Below the pieces are notes generated by a model. It had not been told where the DNA came from and did no database searches. It saw only the letters and a list, made by a program, of their open reading frames with translations. Position numbers and translations under genes: made by a program. This document shows positions 57,696-64,000 of a stretch of 64,000 nt of DNA, one piece after another (the first letter of the stretch is position 1; every line of letters begins with the position of its first letter). Location: the NCBI GenBank assembly GCA_028874075.1, contig JAPPLU010000049.1, positions 226,332-290,331 of the forward strand, read 5' to 3'. The stretch comes from Chloroflexota bacterium (GTDB taxonomy: Bacteria > Chloroflexota > Dehalococcoidia > Lucifugimonadales > UBA3495).

Positions 57696-57858
57696 CGTTA
57701 TAGTCAGATATTACCTTTGCTACACCCGCCCGACTTTTGCGACAACTAGGGCTTATGCGACAAAGCCAACCTTCCCCCGTCAAGGGGGAAGGGACTATTG
57801 AGATAGTTTCCAAGCCGGCCTTGCCCTCCTCATTCCCTTGCCCTACAATCTGCCTGCC

Positions 57859-58713
57859 ATGACAATCGATACCGTATTTGCCAACCCCCAAAACCTGGCC
57901 GACCCAGCCTGGCTGCAGGCTCACGCTACCGACCCCAACCTGGTCGTCGTTGACCTGGACGCTGAGGCTGGATACCTGCGGGGCCACATCCCCGGGGCGC
58001 TTTTCCTGGACAACAACTACGAACGCAATCCGGAAACGGGCTGGGTGGACACTTTTCCGCCGGACCGGTTCGCCGCCGCCTGCCAGGCCCTGGGCATCGG
58101 CGACGATACCCTGGTGGTGGCCTACGATAACAACATGAGCCTCCACGCCGCCCGCTTCTGGTGGACGTTGAACTACTACGGCCACAAGAAGGTAAAGGTG
58201 CTGGACGGCGGCTGGCGGCGCTGGGTGTCCGAGGGTGGAGCAGTAGCCCTTGACCGCAGCACCACCGACGGCAAGGCGGTGTTCACTCCCCAGGCAGACC
58301 CATCCCTCATAGTGGGATATGAGGAAGTCCGGGCCGGCTGCCCTGTGGGCGGCGCCAACGCCGCGGACACCGTCATTTGGGACACGCGCACCACCGCCGA
58401 GTATGCCGGCTCCGTCAGCCGTAACAAGCGCCCCGGACACGTGGCCGGCGCCGTCCACCTGGACTGGATGGACCTGATGGACCGCGCCACCCATCGATTC
58501 AAGTCTCCGGAGGAACTGCCTCAGCTGCTGTCCGCTGCCGGCATCACACCGGACAAGGCGGTTCTTGCCTATTGACAGGCCGGTCTCCGTGCGGCGCACG
58601 GCGTGTTTGTCCTGGACCTGCTGGGCTACCAGCGGGCCCGCAACTACGACGATTCCATGTACGAATGGGCTAATTTGGAAGAGGACCAGGCGCCGATGGA
58701 GGGTGGGGAGTAA
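57859..58713 (+). CDS. Rhodanese/thiosulfate sulfurtransferase with in-frame UGA at the catalytic Cys (candidate selenoprotein)
   Basis: …TPDKAVLAY-[TGA 58573-58575]-QAGLRAAHGVFVLDLLGYQRARNYDDSMYEWANLEEDQAPMEGGE-TAA; the C-terminal part is conserved rhodanese sequence in the same frame. Confidence 0.88.
58587..58601 (+). promoter_or_regulatory. Candidate bacterial SECIS hairpin (CCGUGC-GGC-GCACGG)
   Basis: Perfect 6-bp stem, loop starting 18 nt after the UGA. Confidence 0.72.
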
Positions 58714-58766
58714 GAATTGGACATAGATACTCTGCACCTTCTTGGAAGGGATATAATGCAGTACGC

Positions 58767-59105
58767 ATGACGATGCCGTACACGGAGAATCTCGCAGTAG
58801 ATACCAGGAAACTGGTCGACTACCTGTTATCTCCAGTTAGCTCCAGGGGAAGGCACAAGGCAGCCTTCTTCCAGCGGTTCGGATACACCATTGCCAACAT
58901 GACCGTGTTTGCCGAGGCTCTCAGGGAACACGGGCAGAGCCAGCAAGTTACCAGAATCGTAGATACTCCCTACGGCAGACGATACTATGTAGACGGCCCT
59001 CTTCAAAGCCCGGATGGCCGGAATCCCCATGTCCGAACCGTCTGGCAGTTGGAACCGGGTTCTCAGAGTCCAAGGTTACTCACCGCATTCCGTAGAAGGA
59101 TGTAA
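58767..59105 (+). CDS. DUF6883-like protein
   Basis: LAVDTRKLVDYLLSPVSSRGRHKAAFFQRFGY…LREHGQSQQVTRIVDTPYGRRYYVDGPLQSPDGRNPHVRTVWQLE. Confidence 0.65.
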   Translation: MTMPYTENLAVDTRKLVDYLLSPVSSRGRHKAAFFQRFGYTIANMTVFAEALREHGQSQQVTRIVDTPYGRRYYVDGPLQSPDGRNPHVRTVWQLEPGSQSPRLLTAFRRRM

Positions 59106-59108
59106 CCC

Positions 59109-59351
59109 ATGTTCAGCGAACACGACACTGTCATACTGACCGACACCGTCAAGGGAGATGAAGGCGCCAACTTGTTGCCTGGAGACGTCGGCTGCATTGT
59201 TCACGTGCACTCGAACGGCGTTGCCTATGTGGTGGAGTTTAACGCCCTGGATGGGGAGACTGTCGACATTGCGACGGTGAGGGCCGAGCAGATCCGCCCC
59301 GTTACTGCCCGGGATATGATGCATGCTCGTGAGACGGTTCCGGCCCGCTGA
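59109..59351 (+). CDS. DUF4926-like protein
   Basis: FSEHDTVILTDTVKGDEGANLLPGDVGCIVHVHSNGVAYVVEFNALDGETVDIATVRAEQIRPV. Confidence 0.7.
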   Translation: MFSEHDTVILTDTVKGDEGANLLPGDVGCIVHVHSNGVAYVVEFNALDGETVDIATVRAEQIRPVTARDMMHARETVPAR

Positions 59352-59420
59352 ACTCGACCGACAAGCACAAACTAAGATCTTTCAATAAACCCTTTGAACT
59401 TTCCCAGTGAGGAGGAACGT

Positions 59421-60251
59421 ATGACAACCGGAGAAGGATTCGCCCGCCCCGAGCTGCTGGTGGACGCCGCCTGGGTGGCGGAGCACCTGGACGACCCCAG
59501 AGTGGTGGTGGTGGACGGCGACCTGGAGGCCGGCTACCTGCGCGGCCATATCCCCGGCGCGGTACTGGTCCCGGACAACTATGCCAAGGACCCGGACTCG
59601 CGGCGGGTCCACATCCTGCCTCCCGATAAGTTTGCCACCTTTGCCCAGAACCTGGGCATCGGCGACGACACCCTGGTGGTGGTCTACGACAACAACCAGA
59701 GCCTCTACTCCGGTCGCCTGTGGTGGTGCCTCAACTACTACGGCCACACCAACGTCAAGGTGCTGGACGGCGGGTGGCGGACCTGGGTCAACGAAGGCCG
59801 ACCCATCAGCTTTGACCGCGTTACTGCCAGGTCCGGCGCTACCTTTACGCCCAAGACCGACGAGTCCATCATGGTCAAGGTGGACGAACTCAAGGCCGCC
59901 TGCAGCCTGGATGACGCGGTTATCTGGGACGTGCGCAGCGACGGCGAGTACACCGGCGCCAACGACCGTGGCAACAAGCGGGCCGGTCACGTTCCCGGCG
60001 CGATACACCTGGAATGGTTCAACGTGATGGAGCGGGACTCCCACAAGTTCAAGCCCGCGGCGGAAATCCGGCAGATGCTCAACGAAAAGGGCATTACACC
60101 GGACAAGGCGGTCTTCGCCTATTGACAGGGCGGCATCCGTGCGGCGCACGGCACCTTCCTGCTCAAGCTCCTGGGCTACGACCGGGCCAAGAACTACGAC
60201 GGCTCCATGGGCGAATGGGCCAACATGGATGACACGCCGCTGGAGGTGTAG
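59421..60251 (+). CDS. Second rhodanese/thiosulfate sulfurtransferase with in-frame UGA at the catalytic Cys (candidate selenoprotein)
   Basis: …TPDKAVFAY-[TGA 60123-60125]-QGGIRAAHGTFLLKLLGYDRAKNYDGSMGEWANMDDTPLEV-TAG; GAGGAGG Shine-Dalgarno before ATG 59421. Confidence 0.9.
60137..60151 (+). promoter_or_regulatory. Candidate bacterial SECIS hairpin (CCGUGC-GGC-GCACGG)
   Basis: Same hairpin, same distance from UGA as in the paralogue. Confidence 0.72.
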
Positions 60252-60301
60252 CGCGGAGTTGCATGAGCGGCGACCATTCCAACCTGTTGGGAAATAGAAG
60301 A

Positions 60302-60335
60302 ACGGGCCCCCGAGTAAAACCGGGGGCCCGTTTCA
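60302..60335 (+). terminator. Intrinsic terminator after second rhodanese
   Basis: ACGGGCCCCCG-AGTAAAAC-CGGGGGCCCGTTT. Confidence 0.85.
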
Positions 60336-60369
60336 ATTACCCGCAGCGTCTTTGGTGGTCGCTGAAGGC

Positions 60370-60963
60370 CTAGATCTCCACAGAGTGAACCACCGAGACC
60401 TCCTCGATGGGCACCACGTGGGACAGGATGAACTGGGCCACGTCCCGCCGCATGGGATCGTCCATGTCGCAGTCCTTCAGGTAACTGAAGTTGGGGAAAG
60501 CCTCGTCCATCATCTTCTTAACCCGGGCGTAGCCGTGCCGGGAAGCCACCAGGTACTCCACGCTGCTGGGGTCGCGACCCAGTTCGATCTGTTCCATTTC
60601 CATGTCGGTCAGCTCGGCCTCGTAATCCACCCGGTCGATTATGGCCATCTGCTCCAGTGCCTCCCGCCGCTGGTGGTCGATTTCCTTGAAGAGCTGGTAA
60701 AGGGAAGAGACCATGGTGGAGACTTCTTCCAGCAACTGAGGGACCCGCGCCTGCTTCTCGTAAACCGTTTCCATCCTGCGGGTGCATTCCTCCATGGCGT
60801 TCTTGCGGGCCCGGTCCCAGCCCTGTTCCCGCTGGGCGCGGGCCATTTCCTGCCGCAGTACCGGGGCCTCGGCGGCCAGGTTGCCCAGCCGGGTTACCGC
60901 ATTTTCGGCCTCTTCGGCCTTGCGCAGACGTTCCTGAAGGTCGTTACTGATGCGAGTTACCAT
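60370..60963 (-). CDS. Coiled-coil hypothetical protein
   Basis: MVTRISNDLQERLRKAEEAENAVTRL…; start set at ATG 60963 rather than the 61173 extension. Confidence 0.65.
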   Translation of the reverse strand: MVTRISNDLQERLRKAEEAENAVTRLGNLAAEAPVLRQEMARAQREQGWDRARKNAMEECTRRMETVYEKQARVPQLLEEVSTMVSSLYQLFKEIDHQRREALEQMAIIDRVDYEAELTDMEMEQIELGRDPSSVEYLVASRHGYARVKKMMDEAFPNFSYLKDCDMDDPMRRDVAQFILSHVVPIEEVSVVHSVEI

Positions 60964-61810
60964 ATCGTGCCACTCCTTAACGGTTTTGAATGGGTGTGTT
61001 AGTCCCTTCGCCACGGCACGTCTCTGCCGGACGATACTGAAAAGGAGGGTCCACCTGGACCCGTGGGCACAGCGGCGCTGAAGCCGGTACAGGGGGGCGG
61101 TTTCTACCGGGAGACTTTCCGGGGCAGGGGCCCTGGGAGCGGCGGTTGGGTCCGGTGGTGGCCAGCGGCTCAATTGGGAGGCGCCGACCGGAATAATAAA
61201 GAAACTGGTGAATATTCCTCGAAATGCTGTACCGGACTAAAGTACCTGCTCTCCGGGCTTGCCCGCCGTTTACGACCTGACTCCTCGAACTCCCGCGTAT
61301 CAGTCGCGTTGCCATGCCCTGAGACTGTTCTGATTTCCCGCCGGACTAACCGGGCGGTAGACCTCCCGTGGGGTCAGTTTGAATGTCTATGCTCTGCCAC
61401 CTCCCTACACCAAATTCCCGCAGCCTCACAACCTGCAGTGGCGTCCTGACTCTCATTCGGGCCATTCGGCACTGCTCACATCTTCCTTTCTGCTCTGGTC
61501 TATCCATTAAATCCCATAGTCAACCAACGCTGCAAGGTGAACAAAATCCAATATTGACCAGATTTTGGAAAAATAACAAAGGATCCATACGAAGCGAATG
61601 AGAGCAACAAACCAAGTGCCCGCCTGCGCTGGCCTGGCGGCTCTCTTCTGGGGCAGGGCGATTGCATTTCAGGTGCGAGGCAAGCCCGTCGCTGCCGCGG
61701 AGGCGGGAACCTCGAACCTGGCAGGAACTACGGCAGACGTAATATTTTCCAAGGGTGTTCACCCTTCCTGGCAAAGCAACCCTTAATTCCGGCCTGCTGT
61801 TCGCCGGTCA

Positions 61811-63769
61811 TCACCACACAACCTGGTTCCAGCAGTTGCCCCCTACGCAGGAGAGTGTACGTGAAACACCGTTTAACCGGAGGGTGGCAGTTCGGGACAC
61901 ACGGAACAAATAGACCTGTCCGGCGGTGAATTTCTCTATAGTGCTGGCGTCCCCAACCGTTGGGTCAAAAAACTGCCATTGTTTGCGGGTATTGTCGTAG
62001 GTAAATACGGATACAAGCTCCAGATTCGCCTGGAACACCAGCCACGGCGAATCTTCCAACCGGGTAACTGAACTTGCGTTCAGGTTGAACCCCGGGGTAA
62101 CCCTTCCAGATTCCCAATTGGCCCACGTTTCGCCGGCCGGCTTATCGGCCACCGTAAAGGTGATGGCCTCACTTGACCGGTGGGTATGGATACTGAATTT
62201 GCCGCCAGGAGTGGCCGTGGTGGAGCCTACCAATGTGTTCCCCGCGTAGGCTTTGATCCGGGTTCCCTCCGGCACTGCGTTCCCATGGAGGCTGGCCGTC
62301 CCTATAAAGACATGGGGCGGGACCTGTCCGCCGGGCAGTTGAGGCGCAGGAGTGACCAAGGGGGACGCCGTGGGAGTGGGTGTGGGAGCGGGAGTGGGAG
62401 TGGGCGGGCCCAAAACCCGCAATTGATGGTGAGCCACATTCAGGTAGCCAGACTTTACGAAAACGTTATATGTGCCCGGGGCCAGAGAGGGAATGACAAA
62501 GTCGAAGGTCAACCTGCCATCCTTGTCGGCGGAAGGCACGGGATTCGGCATTGCATTGAAGCTCCCCACTTGCACGCCCCGCAGGGCCTTTGACGGCGGA
62601 AATCCCACTCCATGAACGGTCACAATGGAGCCGGGCAGGCCGCTGGCAGGGCTGAGCCTGATGGTCCCGTCCAAAACGCTTTGAGGGGTCGTAGGAGTTG
62701 GTGTAGGAGTGTTGGCAGGAGGAGGAGTGGGGGTCCATGTAGGTCTGGGTGTAGGCGTCAGCGTCGGTCCCGGGGTTATAGTAAATTCCGCAGTGGCGGT
62801 CAAGTTCCCGGCCGTGACCTTAACAGTTACGATCGCCGGAGCCAGGTTAGGGACGAAGGTGTCCAGGGACAACATTCCGTTTGAGTCTGTAAGACTATTG
62901 GGCGGCGCGCCCATGAGGATGGTGCCTACGGACACGTGACTAATTGGAACTTTGTCCCTGAAACCCTCCCCGGTGATGCGAATGCCGGTTCGGGGGACGC
63001 CGCTGGTTGGGTTGAGATAGATGATCGGAGGCAGCACCTGGTGGGTTATCGTTTCCTCAACGACAACACCATTATCGTCCTGGAAGGAAGCCTTGACTGT
63101 GTTGGTGGATGGGATCGCCCACGTAGCAGGAATTCGGAATTGAGCCTCCAATTGGCCACTGTCCCAGTGCTGTACAGGTATGGAAATTACATTTCCAGAG
63201 CCGTTGTCGTAGGTTACAGTGATTGTGAAACTAGACCCGCTATCATTCTTGGAAGGAAAGCCTTCGCCGGAGATCAGTGCAAGAGTCCCTACCCGGCTGC
63301 CGTGGGGGTCAATGCCTATGCTCCGCGCTCCAATGTTGAACGACTCCGTATCGGACACGCCCGCAGAGTCGGTGGCTTCCAATGTCTTGGAGCCCGCTGC
63401 GGTGGTCAAGGCAGTCAGGGGCAGATTCAACGCGGCTGACCAATCGCCGTCGCTATCGATGCTGACCGTGTTGCCGCCGTTAAAGCGGTCCCATGATATA
63501 GCCTGACCTGAAATGGTTATGCCGGATACCTGGGTTTCGCCCTCGGCAACCTCGCCAATTTCGGCATTGGGAGTGAAGCCGGTAGCGGAAAGAGTTATCC
63601 GCTGATTGGCCACCGCGTAATTGGTTGAGATCGATACCGCAGGGCCGTCGTTCTGGGCGATAGTGGTAGCAATGTCACCCAGGAATAATGCGACCACCAT
63701 TGTTGAAATAATTAGCAGAGCTATGACGACAGAGTAGACCGGTCGCTTTTCCATCCTCGTCCTCCCCAC
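61811..63769 (-). CDS. Secreted/surface protein with IPT/TIG-like domains and Thr/Pro-rich linkers
   Basis: N-terminal TM/signal; repeated 'PTSGVPRTGIRITGEGF' / 'PASGLPGSIVTVHGVGFPPS' units; PTPRPTWTPTPPPANTPTPTPT linker; C-terminal LSCVGGNCWNQVVW. Confidence 0.78.
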   Translation of the reverse strand: MGRTRMEKRPVYSVVIALLIISTMVVALFLGDIATTIAQNDGPAVSISTNYAVANQRITLSATGFTPNAEIGEVAEGETQVSGITISGQAISWDRFNGGNTVSIDSDGDWSAALNLPLTALTTAAGSKTLEATDSAGVSDTESFNIGARSIGIDPHGSRVGTLALISGEGFPSKNDSGSSFTITVTYDNGSGNVISIPVQHWDSGQLEAQFRIPATWAIPSTNTVKASFQDDNGVVVEETITHQVLPPIIYLNPTSGVPRTGIRITGEGFRDKVPISHVSVGTILMGAPPNSLTDSNGMLSLDTFVPNLAPAIVTVKVTAGNLTATAEFTITPGPTLTPTPRPTWTPTPPPANTPTPTPTTPQSVLDGTIRLSPASGLPGSIVTVHGVGFPPSKALRGVQVGSFNAMPNPVPSADKDGRLTFDFVIPSLAPGTYNVFVKSGYLNVAHHQLRVLGPPTPTPAPTPTPTASPLVTPAPQLPGGQVPPHVFIGTASLHGNAVPEGTRIKAYAGNTLVGSTTATPGGKFSIHTHRSSEAITFTVADKPAGETWANWESGRVTPGFNLNASSVTRLEDSPWLVFQANLELVSVFTYDNTRKQWQFFDPTVGDASTIEKFTAGQVYLFRVSRTATLRLNGVSRTLSCVGGNCWNQVVW

Positions 63770-64000
63770 ACCCGGGACTGCCTACTGAGTATTGATTCCC
63801 TTAAAGTGTGCCAGGGAATCGCAACTCAATCACACATTATAGGCTCAAACGGCCAATCCGGCATCCACTTCGCCTGGGCCCGCCACGTTATCCATCAAAT
63901 GTTCGTAGTAACCTGCGCAAGGCTGTTCAACTGGAGATGAATGTTACCCTTGTATCTTGGCAGAGAAGGGATAGAGTAAACAAACGAAGACAAATCTCCC

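Larger units (their letters stand above)
56955..57810. repeat. Inverted-repeat-bounded cassette with one small ORF
   Basis: GAAACTATCTCAA (56955-56967) and its reverse complement TTGAGATAGTTTC (57798-57810); inner pair TTGTCGCAAAAGTC (57171-57184)/GACTTTTGCGACAA (57732-57745). Confidence 0.6.

Noticed and set aside
61174-61810. Small plus-strand ORFs in the intergenic region (61063..61449, 61383..61601, 61598..61786)
   Set aside because: No recognisable family, no convincing ribosome-binding sites, and compositions atypical of the coding genes here.
1-64000. CRISPR arrays, rRNA and tRNA genes
   Set aside because: No regularly spaced direct repeats and no recognisable rRNA or tRNA sequences were seen by eye; a tRNAscan/Infernal run would be needed to exclude them.

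Overview
This 64 kb window looks like a chromosomal stretch of an uncultured, moderately GC-rich bacterium, probably a Chloroflexota/Dehalococcoidia-type lineage. That placement is inferred from gene content only. Most of it is ordinary metabolism: a 2-oxoacid dehydrogenase E1a/E1b/E2 cluster; an alternative complex III (act) respiratory operon with a CcmH-like gene; L-2-hydroxyglutarate oxidase; MaoC-MaoC-PlsX-FabG; RsfS; Ndk; TsaB/TsaE/ThiL; a CPA2 antiporter; CoA transferase, LLM and SDR enzymes; MFS and CapA proteins; and coxS/coxM/coxG-like genes. The most interesting signal is a set of three genes that the ORF track truncates or splits at an in-frame UGA. In each, the UGA sits at a Cys position expected from the protein family, the frame continues into the conserved remainder of the protein, and a perfect hairpin with a GG(C/U) apical loop begins exactly 18 nt after the UGA, as in a bacterial SECIS. 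They are two paralogous rhodanese/thiosulfate sulfurtransferases (AY-U-QxGxRAAH; UGA at 58573 and 60123) and a BtuF-like cobalamin-binding protein (CEV-U, a CxxU motif; UGA at 31897 on the minus strand). I interpret these as selenoproteins; the CxxU cobalamin-binding protein may be undescribed. Other observations include a DUF418 pseudogene, an inverted-repeat-flanked cassette, dispersed repeats, an AAA ATPase + DUF4276-like pair coupled to a cox cluster that lacks coxL, a HesB protein with a Cys/Gly tail, and a missed 50-aa small ORF.
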